Assembly: GCF_016508255.1 (NCBI RefSeq)
Contig: NZ_JADVKT010000006.1
Coordinates: 1 to 64,000, forward strand
Length of the DNA stretch: 64,000 nt
Direction: 5' to 3'
DNA from: Acinetobacter calcoaceticus
GTDB taxonomy: Bacteria; Pseudomonadota; Gammaproteobacteria; Pseudomonadales; Moraxellaceae
Each line of letters begins with the position of its first letter. Positions within the stretch are counted from its first letter, which is position 1. The notes beneath the pieces are model-generated. The model ran no database searches and had not been told where the DNA came from. It saw only the letters and a program-made list of their open reading frames with translations. Both the position numbers and the translations under genes were made by a program. Of this stretch, positions 44,736 to 52,638 are shown in pieces.

Positions 44736-46199
44736 ATGCGTATTTTTCAACGAATTCATCAAAAAATAAATTGGTCAGGGCGTCGTTATATGGCGATATT
44801 ACTTTGCGTTGTTGCTATTGCATATCTTGCATCGGCAATTTACCACACAGTAAAACCATTGCCACAAGGAATTAACTTTAGTGGCAAGCTTAGACATGCC
44901 GATGTCAAATTTTTAGCAGATAAAACCTACCTTGATGCAAAAGGGCAACAACAGGTTGATCAGCACATCTTTGATGAAATCTTGAAAATGATTGATGAGG
45001 CAAAAACTACAATTGTGGTGGATATGTTTTTGTTTAATTCAGAAGTGGGCGATTCAAAAATAAAGCAAAGACCACTAATGCAAGAGTTAACCGATGCATT
45101 AGTAAGTAAAAAAAGACAAAATCGCCAAATCCAGATTGTATTAATTACTGACCCAATTAACTCTGTGTATGGCGGCTTAAATCCTGAACATTACCGTCAG
45201 TTACGTCAAGCGGGTGTTGATGTGATTGAAACTAACTTAGGCCCTTTACGTGCTTCTAATCCCCTTTGGTCCGGTTTTTGGTACATCTGTTGTCAAAATA
45301 TTGGAAATAATCCTCAAAAAGGTTGGTTACCCAACCCATTTGGGAATGGAAAAATTACATTACGCAGTTACCTAAACTTATTCAATTTTAAAGCGAATCA
45401 TCGTAAGACATTAGTTGTTGATACTGATACAGGTTGGAAATCACTGGTGACTTCAGCAAATCCACATGATGGTAGTTCTAGGCACTCAAATGTTGCATTA
45501 GTAGTAACAGGAGCTACAGCCGCAGATGTTTTACAAACTGAAGCAGCGGTTGCTCGAATGTCGGGAAGTAGTGCACCCTCGCTCATTTTAGGTGATTTTG
45601 AAAAAGACGTAACCAAACCTCAAGTTCAAGTGTTAACTGAAGGGGCGATTTATCAATCTGTACTCAAATTGATTGATTCAGCTAAGTCGAAAGAACATCT
45701 TGATTTAAGTATGTTCTATTTATCTGAGCGCAAGATTATTCAGGCTTTAAAAAATGCCCAAGAACGTGGAGTTGTCGTTCGCGTTTTACTTGATCCTAAT
45801 AAAGATGCTTTTGGCCGACAAAAAAATGGTATTCCAAATCGTCAGGTTGCTTCAGAACTACATGCTGCGGGTATTCCAATTCGTTGGTGTGATACACATG
45901 GTGAGCAGAACCATAGCAAAATGATATTAAAATATAATGCCCAGCAAGCAGAGTTAATTGTAGGATCTGCCAACTTTACTGCCCGTAATTTAAAAAATTA
46001 CAACCTTGAAACTGACATGATGGTTATGGGCAAAGTTCAAGGTCAAGTCTTTAAAGATGCTCAAGATTATTTCAATACCTCTTGGTCAAACCTACAAGGT
46101 AAACAGATGAGCGTGGACTATGCGAAGTATGCAGATGAGTCGAAAGTGAAATACTGGATTTATCGTTTTATGGAATGGTCAGGGCTGTCGACTTTCTAA
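44736..46199 (+). CDS. Phospholipase D family membrane-anchored protein
   Basis: This 487-residue protein has an N-terminal membrane helix (about 18-38: RYMAILLCVVAIAYLASAIYH) and two PLD repeats. The first, NHRKTLVVDTD (near 220), has the full HxKx4D. The second, NHSKMILKYNAQQAELIVGSAN (near 391), has His and Lys but Tyr where Asp is usual. PLD enzymes include cardiolipin synthases and phosphodiesterases; the second-site change leaves activity uncertain. The catalytic part is likely periplasmic. The ATG follows directly on the znuD terminator; initiation at M19 is the alternative. Confidence 0.82.
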   Translation: MRIFQRIHQKINWSGRRYMAILLCVVAIAYLASAIYHTVKPLPQGINFSGKLRHADVKFLADKTYLDAKGQQQVDQHIFDEILKMIDEAKTTIVVDMFLFNSEVGDSKIKQRPLMQELTDALVSKKRQNRQIQIVLITDPINSVYGGLNPEHYRQLRQAGVDVIETNLGPLRASNPLWSGFWYICCQNIGNNPQKGWLPNPFGNGKITLRSYLNLFNFKANHRKTLVVDTDTGWKSLVTSANPHDGSSRHSNVALVVTGATAADVLQTEAAVARMSGSSAPSLILGDFEKDVTKPQVQVLTEGAIYQSVLKLIDSAKSKEHLDLSMFYLSERKIIQALKNAQERGVVVRVLLDPNKDAFGRQKNGIPNRQVASELHAAGIPIRWCDTHGEQNHSKMILKYNAQQAELIVGSANFTARNLKNYNLETDMMVMGKVQGQVFKDAQDYFNTSWSNLQGKQMSVDYAKYADESKVKYWIYRFMEWSGLSTF

Positions 46200-46240
46200 T
46201 GACCATCTTTGGAGTTTTCCAAAAATGGCTTGTGCCTAGA

Positions 46241-46330
46241 GTCATCCACAACCTGCCCAAAATCTGAGATTAAATTGTTTTTGCAATAAAATTAGATAAG
46301 CGAAAACAGAGAACAGGTTTTGTGGATGAC
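46241..46330. repeat. Inverted-repeat element, outer palindrome (REP/MITE-like)
   Basis: GTCATCCACAACCTG (46241-46255) and CAGGTTTTGTGGATGAC (46314-46330) are inverted copies that differ only by two extra T. They enclose 58 AT-rich bases. The block lies in a non-coding gap and could fold into one long hairpin. It has the size and terminal symmetry of a small non-coding element such as a MITE. Dispersion elsewhere cannot be tested from this window. Confidence 0.6.
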
Positions 46331-46341
46331 AAATGCTTTTG

Positions 46342-46367
46342 GTTACTTTGGGCGAAACCAAAGTAAC
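46342..46367. repeat. Inverted-repeat element, second hairpin
   Basis: GTTACTTTGG (46342-46351) pairs perfectly with CCAAAGTAAC (46358-46367) around GCGAAA. It starts 12 bases after the outer palindrome and lacks a downstream T-run, so it is not a typical terminator. The rest of the gap 46200-46447 contains no gene that I can support. Confidence 0.6.
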
Positions 46368-46447
46368 GAATTAGCTACTACAACTAGAACTTAAAGCGGT
46401 AAGACTCCGTCTTGCTAATTAAAAAAGAGAATAAAACTTTGAATATT

Positions 46448-46894
46448 TTAAGGTGCTGGCGGTATCAACTGATCCAAAGTCTTATCATCTAACTTTTCCA
46501 ATTCACTCAAATCAGTTTTAATTTTCCACTGCGACTCATCATCTACAGGATTTGGTAAACGTGCCTCAAGCCAGTCACAGACTACATCTGGGTTAAATTC
46601 AGGATGGTTACACTGAATAATCCACGATAAAAAATCTTTTGCTTCACCATTCATATAAGGCGGTGGAGAAACAGGAAAGAATAATGTCGGTAGGCGCTCA
46701 TTCGTAGATAGATAGTTTAAAACATGCCCTAATTCTTGAACTGTTTGCCATGCAAGTGGATGTTCTACATCAATACTGAACTTAAACCACCAAGCATGTT
46801 CGCCATCTGCTCCATGAGCCATGATACGGGCTTCTTGTACGGTTGGAACTTTGCAAAAAAATTGATGAAGACGTTCAAAACTGATTTCAGACAC
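46448..46894 (-). CDS. Conserved hypothetical protein, unknown function
   Basis: This 148-residue soluble protein has no motif that I can name. The sequence is acidic, with Trp-rich stretches (GEHAWWFKFSIDVEHPLAWQTVQELGHVLNY), a Pro-rich centre (FFPVSPPPYMNGEAKDFLSWIIQ) and an Asp/Glu-rich tail ending LIPPAP. No signal peptide or membrane helix is visible. A possible 26-codon leader frame with a strong ribosome-binding site precedes it. The order of polar and Trp residues suggests a compact globular fold; no function is inferred. Confidence 0.7.
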   Translation of the reverse strand: MSEISFERLHQFFCKVPTVQEARIMAHGADGEHAWWFKFSIDVEHPLAWQTVQELGHVLNYLSTNERLPTLFFPVSPPPYMNGEAKDFLSWIIQCNHPEFNPDVVCDWLEARLPNPVDDESQWKIKTDLSELEKLDDKTLDQLIPPAP

Positions 46895-46919
46895 AGCAAT
46901 TGACCTAGCTTGAAAAATG

Positions 46920-47000
46920 CTAATGGTAGCATAGATACAGATTCTTCATATTTTCTTTATAGTCATTACAAACAATATCAATCAAAGTCATTTTATCCAT
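46920..47000 (-). CDS. Possible 26-codon leader or remnant ORF
   Basis: On the minus strand ATG 47000 has AAGGAG at an ideal six-base distance and reads 26 residues (MDKMTLIDIVCNDYKENMKN...) to TAG at 46920-46922. It precedes the hypothetical gene by 25 bp. The strong ribosome-binding site is the main evidence. It could be a small protein, a translational leader or a truncated gene start. No homology is known to me. Confidence 0.3.
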   Translation of the reverse strand: MDKMTLIDIVCNDYKENMKNLYLCYH

Positions 47001-47057
47001 GATTTCTCCTTGACTCTCTTTTAATCTAACTCTATATCAAGACCAAAAGGAAATACC

Positions 47058-47441
47058 ATGAAAAAGCCAATCGTTATTGTACTTTCAACTTTAATGTTGG
47101 GTATATCTGCTACTGCGATGGCGGATTCAAATAATCGCTGGGATGATTATCACGGTAAAGACAATCGACATTCTGAACAGCGTTACGATCATCGTTATGA
47201 CCACCGTGATGATCATAGAGCACCTGGTTGGTCAAATTCGGACCGTGGCAAACATTATGATAGATATGCAGCATTTAAACGTGGTGATCGTATGCCTGTA
47301 GAATATCGTGATAACCGTTACTTTGTTTCGGACTGGCGTGCACATCGTTTAGATGAGCCACCACGTGGATATCACTGGGTGAAAACACCGAATCAATATT
47401 TGTTAGTTGATTCACACCACCAAGTTTATCGTGTTCGTTAA
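47058..47441 (+). CDS. RcnB family periplasmic protein
   Basis: This 127-residue protein has a signal peptide (MKKPIVIVLSTLMLGISATAMA). A linker very rich in His, Asp and Arg (about 24-76: YHGKDNRHSEQRYDHRYDHRDDHRAPGW) is followed by a C-terminal RcnB core (RGDRMPVEYRDNRYFVSDWRAHRLDEPPRGYHWVKTPNQYLLVD). RcnB proteins modulate nickel/cobalt efflux in the periplasm; the His-Asp linker could bind metals. No rcnA is nearby. AAAGGAAAT precedes the ATG. Confidence 0.85.
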   Translation: MKKPIVIVLSTLMLGISATAMADSNNRWDDYHGKDNRHSEQRYDHRYDHRDDHRAPGWSNSDRGKHYDRYAAFKRGDRMPVEYRDNRYFVSDWRAHRLDEPPRGYHWVKTPNQYLLVDSHHQVYRVR

Positions 47442-47461
47442 TTTTGAAATATAGAATATAT

Positions 47462-47491
47462 AAATGGCCTCAATGTTGAGGCCATTTTTTT
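47462..47491. terminator. Bidirectional intrinsic terminator
   Basis: AAATGGCCTCAA pairs with TTGAGGCCATTT around TG, followed by TTT. It ends the RcnB-like gene, and its right edge overlaps the PsiE-like stop codon. Confidence 0.9.
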
Positions 47492-47996
47492 ATGCTAATT
47501 CATCATCTTGTGGTTGAGGTGTTTTTAAAGGGGTAGTTGTTTTTGCATGTTTCTCTTTCATCACTGAAGGATAATTCCAAGATGCAAAACGAACCACCAA
47601 AATAGAAAGAGCTAAAATAAGAATTGAGCCAGTAATAATGACTTGGTCCATATCTGCTTTATGATCATGTTGGATATCTGAAATGAGTAGGCGGGTTAAG
47701 GCTGTAATCGCAACATAAATAAGAAAGCGTACAGGCATATGGTTAGTTTTAAAGTAAATTCCAACCATTGCTCCAAGTTCTAAATATATAAATAGCAATA
47801 AAATATCATCAATCGAAGCATACTTTTTGACGGTCAAAATTTCAAAAACAGTATTGGCTGCGGACCAAGCCACCATACATCCAATAATAAACAGGGCTAA
47901 GTAGTGGAAGACTTCTACAGCGTAATGACCAAAACGGTCAAGTATTCGCTCATATTTTTTAGGATCAGGCATAGTAATATCTTTTGTTTGCTTCAT
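47490..47996 (-). CDS. PsiE family membrane protein
   Basis: This 168-residue protein matches phosphate-starvation-inducible PsiE: YAVEVFHYLALFIIGCMVAWSAANTVFEI, IDDILLLFIYLELGAMVGIYFKTNHMPVRFLIYVAITALTRLLI and a final helix ILILALSILVVRFASW. Four membrane helices are evident. The role is undefined; PsiE is induced by phosphate limitation in other bacteria. Two possible starts exist, ATG 47996 and ATG 47972, neither with a strong ribosome-binding site. Confidence 0.85.
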   Translation of the reverse strand: MKQTKDITMPDPKKYERILDRFGHYAVEVFHYLALFIIGCMVAWSAANTVFEILTVKKYASIDDILLLFIYLELGAMVGIYFKTNHMPVRFLIYVAITALTRLLISDIQHDHKADMDQVIITGSILILALSILVVRFASWNYPSVMKEKHAKTTTPLKTPQPQDDELA

Positions 47997-48048
47997 ATGT
48001 TTAGAAATTAAACAAATTTCATGCTAATGGAAATAGTAAATACAAAAT

Positions 48049-48079
48049 AAAAAAACGCCTGATTTTTCAGGCGCTTTTT
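48049..48079 (-). terminator. Intrinsic terminator of the acyl-CoA dehydrogenase gene
   Basis: AAAACGCCTGA pairs with TCAGGCGCTTTT around TTTT, with A and T runs at the edges. It lies 14 bp past the stop on the minus strand. Confidence 0.85.
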
Positions 48080-48092
48080 ATAAAAGTCTTAA

Positions 48093-49874
48093 TTAAGATT
48101 GATTCGTGAAATAGTCTTCACTAAAGCCCATAATTAAGTCAGAACCTGCTTTGATTTTAGCAATACGTGCATCGATATCTGGCAAGATACGTTCAGCAAA
48201 GTATTGAGCTAATGCAAGCTTGTTTTGGTAGAAATCACCAGATTTATCTTTTGCTGCGGCTGCAATTTTTGCAAACATATAAGAGAAGCTGAGTAAACCA
48301 ACTGCATGTAAGTAATCAACAGCAGCAGAGTTCGGGAAATCTACATTTTCAGCAGCTTGCTCAATAATAAACTGAGTGATTGCTTCAATTTCAGTTGCAG
48401 CATCTAAGGTTGCATCTTTAATAAAGTTCAAATCTGTGTCTAAGTCATTTGCAAAGTCACGAATTTCAGTGATGTATTCAGCAATGAATGCACCGCCACA
48501 TTTAATGGTTTTACGACCAATTAAATCTTGAGACTGAACGCCGTTCGTTCCTTCGTAGATTTGAGCAATACGAAGATCACGGATACATTGTTCCATACCC
48601 CATTCACGGATATACCCATGACCACCAAACACCATCTGAGCATCTAAAGTTGCTTGGAATGCTGTGTCCGTGAGGTAAGCTTTAGCAATTGGTGTTAAAA
48701 GCGCAACGCGATTATTGGCTTTTTTCACTGCTTCTGCATCAGTTGAGAATTTAGTGATATCGAGCTGTTGACCTACATATACGGCAAATGCACGAGATGC
48801 TTCATTGTTTGCACGTACGTTTAACAACATACGACGTACGTCACCATGTACCAAAATGCTATCTGCTGGTTTATTTGGTGATTGAACACCTACTGCACTG
48901 CGGCCTTGTAAACGGTCAGTCGCGTATTGTGCAGCATTTTGATATGCAAACTCAGATGCACCTAGACCTTGAATACCCATTGATAGACGTTCGTAATTCA
49001 TCATGACGAACATGGCAGCTAGACCTTCGTTTTCTTTACCAACGAGGTAACCTTTTGCTCCATCAAAGTTCATCACACAAGTTGCAGATGCCTTGATCCC
49101 CATTTTATGTTCAATAGAACCTGGACCAACATGGTTACGGTCACCTAAAGAGCCATCTTCATTTACAAGGTATTTCGGAACGATAAACAGCGATATACCA
49201 CGTGAACCAGCAGGAGCATCAGGGGTTTTAGCAAGCACCAAATGAATGATGTTTTCTGCTAAATCATTGTCACCGCCAGTGATAAAGATTTTAGTACCTG
49301 TGATGTTATAAGTACCATCTTGATTAGGTTCCGCTTTGGTTTTAATAATACCTAAGTCAGTACCTGCATGTGGCTCGGTTAAGCACATCGTACCCGACCA
49401 TTCACCTGAATAAATCTTAGGTAAGTAAGTTTCTTTTTGTTCTTGAGATGCATAGCTGCTTAAAGCCATACCTGCACCTACAGAAAGAAGCGGGTAGAGC
49501 ATAAATGATGGGTTTGTTGCAAATAACATTTCATCAGAAAGAACGGTGAGCATTTTTGGCATGCCTTGACCGCCCCATTCTTCGTCGGCACCTAGGCCAA
49601 TCCAACCACCTTCTGCATATTGACGGAATGCATCTTTAAAACCAGCTGGTGTGAACACTTCGCCGTTTTCGTAGCGAGCGCCTTCTTCATCACCTGTACG
49701 GTTTAATGGATGAGTCACGTTCTGAGCAAATTTAGCCATTTCTTCTAAAATTGCTTCAGCTGTTGCAGCATCTACATGAGCAAGTTTCTCATTAGACTGC
49801 CAAAATTGTTCTGCTTTAAATACATCATTTAAGATGAATTTCATATCAGCTAAAGGAGCATTGTAAATTGGCAT
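48093..49874 (-). CDS. Acyl-CoA dehydrogenase, long form with C-terminal extension
   Basis: This 593-residue flavoenzyme starts the beta-oxidation cycle by desaturating acyl-CoA. The family segments are MPIYNAPLADMKFILNDVF (ACAD N-extension), MCLTEPHAGTDLGIIKTKA with the FAD-binding TEPHAGT, GTKIFITGGDNDLAENI, YERLSMGIQGLGASEFAYQNA, and GGHGYIREWGMEQCIRDLRIAQIYEGTNGVQ, where the catalytic Glu lies in YEGTNG. A C-terminal domain of about 110 residues follows. A paralogue lies immediately upstream on the same strand. Confidence 0.93.
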   Translation of the reverse strand: MPIYNAPLADMKFILNDVFKAEQFWQSNEKLAHVDAATAEAILEEMAKFAQNVTHPLNRTGDEEGARYENGEVFTPAGFKDAFRQYAEGGWIGLGADEEWGGQGMPKMLTVLSDEMLFATNPSFMLYPLLSVGAGMALSSYASQEQKETYLPKIYSGEWSGTMCLTEPHAGTDLGIIKTKAEPNQDGTYNITGTKIFITGGDNDLAENIIHLVLAKTPDAPAGSRGISLFIVPKYLVNEDGSLGDRNHVGPGSIEHKMGIKASATCVMNFDGAKGYLVGKENEGLAAMFVMMNYERLSMGIQGLGASEFAYQNAAQYATDRLQGRSAVGVQSPNKPADSILVHGDVRRMLLNVRANNEASRAFAVYVGQQLDITKFSTDAEAVKKANNRVALLTPIAKAYLTDTAFQATLDAQMVFGGHGYIREWGMEQCIRDLRIAQIYEGTNGVQSQDLIGRKTIKCGGAFIAEYITEIRDFANDLDTDLNFIKDATLDAATEIEAITQFIIEQAAENVDFPNSAAVDYLHAVGLLSFSYMFAKIAAAAKDKSGDFYQNKLALAQYFAERILPDIDARIAKIKAGSDLIMGFSEDYFTNQS

Positions 49875-49973
49875 AATCGTTCACCTTTTTTGTGCACATT
49901 GGCCTGTGCTAGATATCCTGTTAAACGAAATGGATATGGAATTTAAAGTGTAAATTTATCATTGATTTTATAA

Positions 49974-50007
49974 AAAAAGGACCGTCAAAACTGAGCAGTC
50001 CTTTTTT
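49974..50007 (-). terminator. Intrinsic terminator of the second acyl-CoA dehydrogenase gene
   Basis: AAAAAAGGAC pairs with GTCCTTTTTT around a 14-base loop. It stands between the two dehydrogenase genes, so each is likely a separate transcript. Confidence 0.8.
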
Positions 50008-50041
50008 GTTTTTTAACATTGCATATCGCAACTAACTATGG

Positions 50042-51844
50042 TTAGAAAGCGAAATGTTCAGCATCTAATGACATTAATGGATCTAGACCACCCGCAATCA
50101 CATCGACATGTGAGCGAACACGTGGCAAGATTTTTTTGAAGTAGAATCGAGCCGTTGTTACTTTTGCATTGTAGAAATCAACATCGGTTGTGCCTTCTGC
50201 TAATTTCTCTTGTGCAACAAGTGCCATACGAGCCCATAGATACGCTAAAGTGATATAACCTGAGAAGTAAAGGTAATCTACAGCAGCAGCACCTACTTCA
50301 TCTGGGTTTTGCATTGCGCGCATACCAATTTGCATGGTGAGATCGCCCCATTCTTTGTTAAGAGCTGCAAGCGGCTCAACAAATTCTTTCATGGCAGCGT
50401 TATCTTTATTTGCTTCAACAAATTTGTGAACCATTTTGGTAAAGTCTTTCAGCATTGCACCTTGAGTTTGCAATACTTTACGACCTAACAAATCGAGTGC
50501 CTGAATTTCAGTTGTACCTTCATACAAGCATGAAATACGTGTATCACGTACGATTTGTTCCATGCCATGCTCAGAAATAAAGCCATGACCACCGAAGACT
50601 TGAACACCATGCTTAGCAGATTCAGAACCAGTTTCAGTTAAGAATGCTTTTGCAATAGGAGTCAATAAAGACAAGATGTTGTCAGCAAACTTACGCTCTT
50701 CTTCTGTTTCGCCTTTTTCAACGATGTCAGCGTACTGAGCAAGTAAGTAAACAAGTGCACGGCCACCTTCAGCAAACGCTTTTTGAGTTAAAAGCATGTT
50801 ACGAACAGCAGGGTGAACGATAATTGGATCTGCATCTTTTTCTGGAGCTTTAGGACCAGAAAGTGAACGCATTGCTAAACGTTCTTTTGCGTAAGTTAAC
50901 GCACCTTGGAAAGATGATTCAGATGCTGCTAAACCTTGAACAGCAGTACCAATACGTGCTGTGTTCATGAAGGTGAACATACAGTTCAAACCACGGTTTT
51001 CAGGTCCGATCAAGTAACCTTTTGCTTGGTCAAAGTTAATGACACAAGTCGCGTTACCATGAATACCCATTTTGTGTTCGATAGAGCCACAACGAACCGC
51101 ATTACGCTCGCCCACAGTTCCATCTGCATTTACATGGAATTTAGGAACGATGAATAACGAGATACCTTTAGTACCTTTTGGTGCGCCTGGTAAACGAGCA
51201 AGAACGATATGGATGATGTTTTCAGCCATGTCATGTTCACCAGCAGAGATAAAGATTTTCTCGCCAGAGATTGCATAGCTACCATCTGTGTTTGGTTCTG
51301 CTTTAGAGCGGATAATACCTAAATCTGAACCTGCATGAGATTCAGTTAAGCACATCGTACCCGTCCAAACACCTGAAACAAGGTTTGGTAAATAAGTATT
51401 TTTTTGTTCATCAGAACCATGATGTTCTAATGTACGTACAGCTCCGTGAGACAAGCCAGGGTACATACCCCAAGACCAGTTTGCTGTACCAACCATTTCA
51501 GAAATTGCAATACCTAAAGAGTTAGGTAAAGCCTGACCACCGTATTGTTCTTCTGCTGATAAAGACGGAAAGCCAAGTTCAATATATTTTTGATAAGCTT
51601 CTTTAAAGCCTGTTGGAGTAGTCACTACGCCATCATTCCAAGTACAACCTTCGCGGTCGCCAACTTGGTTTAAAGGAGAAAGTTCATTTTCACAGAAGTC
51701 TGCCGCAGCTTCTAAATATTGATCAACCAATTCACGGCTTACGTTACCTTGGAAATCAGGTAATTTTGCATAGTGTTCTTCAGCATTTAATAATTCATGC
51801 AAAACGAATTGCATATCACGTAAGGGCGCTTTGTATTGTGGCAT
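50042..51844 (-). CDS. Acyl-CoA dehydrogenase, paralogue of the downstream gene
   Basis: This 600-residue enzyme has the same plan as its neighbour: MPQYKAPLRDMQFVLHELL, the FAD segment MCLTESHAGSDLGIIRSKA, GEKIFISAGEHDMAENIIHIVLARLPGAPKGTKGISLFIVP, FMNTARIGTAVQGLAASESSFQGA, and GGHGFISEHGMEQIVRDTRISCLYEGTTEIQALDLLGRK with the catalytic Glu in YEGTTE. The two differ at many positions, indicating an old duplication with divergent acyl-chain preference. The 290 bp upstream hold small palindromes (for example GTGCC-ATGA-GGCAC at 51899-51912) but no gene. Confidence 0.93.
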   Translation of the reverse strand: MPQYKAPLRDMQFVLHELLNAEEHYAKLPDFQGNVSRELVDQYLEAAADFCENELSPLNQVGDREGCTWNDGVVTTPTGFKEAYQKYIELGFPSLSAEEQYGGQALPNSLGIAISEMVGTANWSWGMYPGLSHGAVRTLEHHGSDEQKNTYLPNLVSGVWTGTMCLTESHAGSDLGIIRSKAEPNTDGSYAISGEKIFISAGEHDMAENIIHIVLARLPGAPKGTKGISLFIVPKFHVNADGTVGERNAVRCGSIEHKMGIHGNATCVINFDQAKGYLIGPENRGLNCMFTFMNTARIGTAVQGLAASESSFQGALTYAKERLAMRSLSGPKAPEKDADPIIVHPAVRNMLLTQKAFAEGGRALVYLLAQYADIVEKGETEEERKFADNILSLLTPIAKAFLTETGSESAKHGVQVFGGHGFISEHGMEQIVRDTRISCLYEGTTEIQALDLLGRKVLQTQGAMLKDFTKMVHKFVEANKDNAAMKEFVEPLAALNKEWGDLTMQIGMRAMQNPDEVGAAAVDYLYFSGYITLAYLWARMALVAQEKLAEGTTDVDFYNAKVTTARFYFKKILPRVRSHVDVIAGGLDPLMSLDAEHFAF

Positions 51845-52090
51845 ATCGGGTTCCTCAATACTGGTGAAACCAGAGTTATAATCTTAATCTATGATAATGT
51901 GCCATGAGGCACCTTGGACTATTACATCGTGCAACAACTTGCATAACTGTACAAGCACCTCAGGACCTTTACTTTGTGACTGCAAAGTCAAGAAAAAAAT
52001 ACTTAAACTATGTAAGTGCTTTGAGTGTAAACACTTTTGGTTATGTTTATATGATACAAATAGTCAAAATCGTAAATAGTTATGTATAAA

Positions 52091-52116
52091 CAAAAGGCGC
52101 CTATCGGCGCCTTTTG
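52091..52116. terminator. Bidirectional intrinsic terminator of the Spy-like gene
   Basis: CAAAAGGCGCC pairs with GGCGCCTTTTG around TATC, an 11-bp perfect stem. It lies 20 bp past the stop of the lipoprotein gene. Confidence 0.85.
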
Positions 52117-52135
52117 TTTCATGATTTTTTTAGAA

Positions 52136-52513
52136 TTATTTTGCTTGAGCTGATGCAGGAGCAGGGGCGTTAACTGGTGGTTGAGGGCGTTTTGGTTCAA
52201 AACGAATGTTACAAGTACCTTCAATTGTTTTATCGCCAACTTGAACATTTACTGGTTGTCCATTGGCCTTGCCATCACATGCTTTTTGGATTTGTTCAAA
52301 GCGAGCTTGACGTTCTGCACGGTGCTGTTCCCATGCTGCTTTTTGCTCTGGTGTGAATTCACGATGTTTCATACGATGATGACCTTCACGTGGGCCATCT
52401 TGCATCATGCCATGCTCTGATTTTTGCGGTTGAAGTGTTGATTGACAAGCCGCCAAACTACCCATAGTTACAATTGCCGCACTGAATAATGCAATTTTTG
52501 CCGTCATTTTCAT
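52136..52513 (-). CDS. Spy/CpxP-like periplasmic lipoprotein
   Basis: This 125-residue protein has a signal with lipobox LAAC (MKMTAKIALFSAAIVTMGSLAACQ, Cys23). A His-rich segment HGMMQDGPREGHHRMKHREF is followed by a helix with the LTxxQ-like phrase FTPEQKAAWEQHRAERQARFEQIQKAC, the hallmark of Spy/CpxP chaperones. A Pro/Ala-rich tail ends it. Spy is a BaeR target in E. coli; here the gene diverges from baeS, so a stress-response link is plausible but unproven. Confidence 0.75.
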   Translation of the reverse strand: MKMTAKIALFSAAIVTMGSLAACQSTLQPQKSEHGMMQDGPREGHHRMKHREFTPEQKAAWEQHRAERQARFEQIQKACDGKANGQPVNVQVGDKTIEGTCNIRFEPKRPQPPVNAPAPASAQAK

Positions 52514-52638
52514 ATTTAAAGCCCTTTATGTTGTGTTTTAAGATGACTTACAGATTAGATAATAAAGATGTAGAAACAATGGAGAGTTTTTCTTTTCGTT
52601 GTTGGTTACAATGCCAAATATAGGGTAAAAATGAGAGA

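Noticed and set aside
46241..46367. Insertion sequence
   Set aside because: There is no transposase frame between or beside the inverted arms, so only a non-coding repeat is supported.
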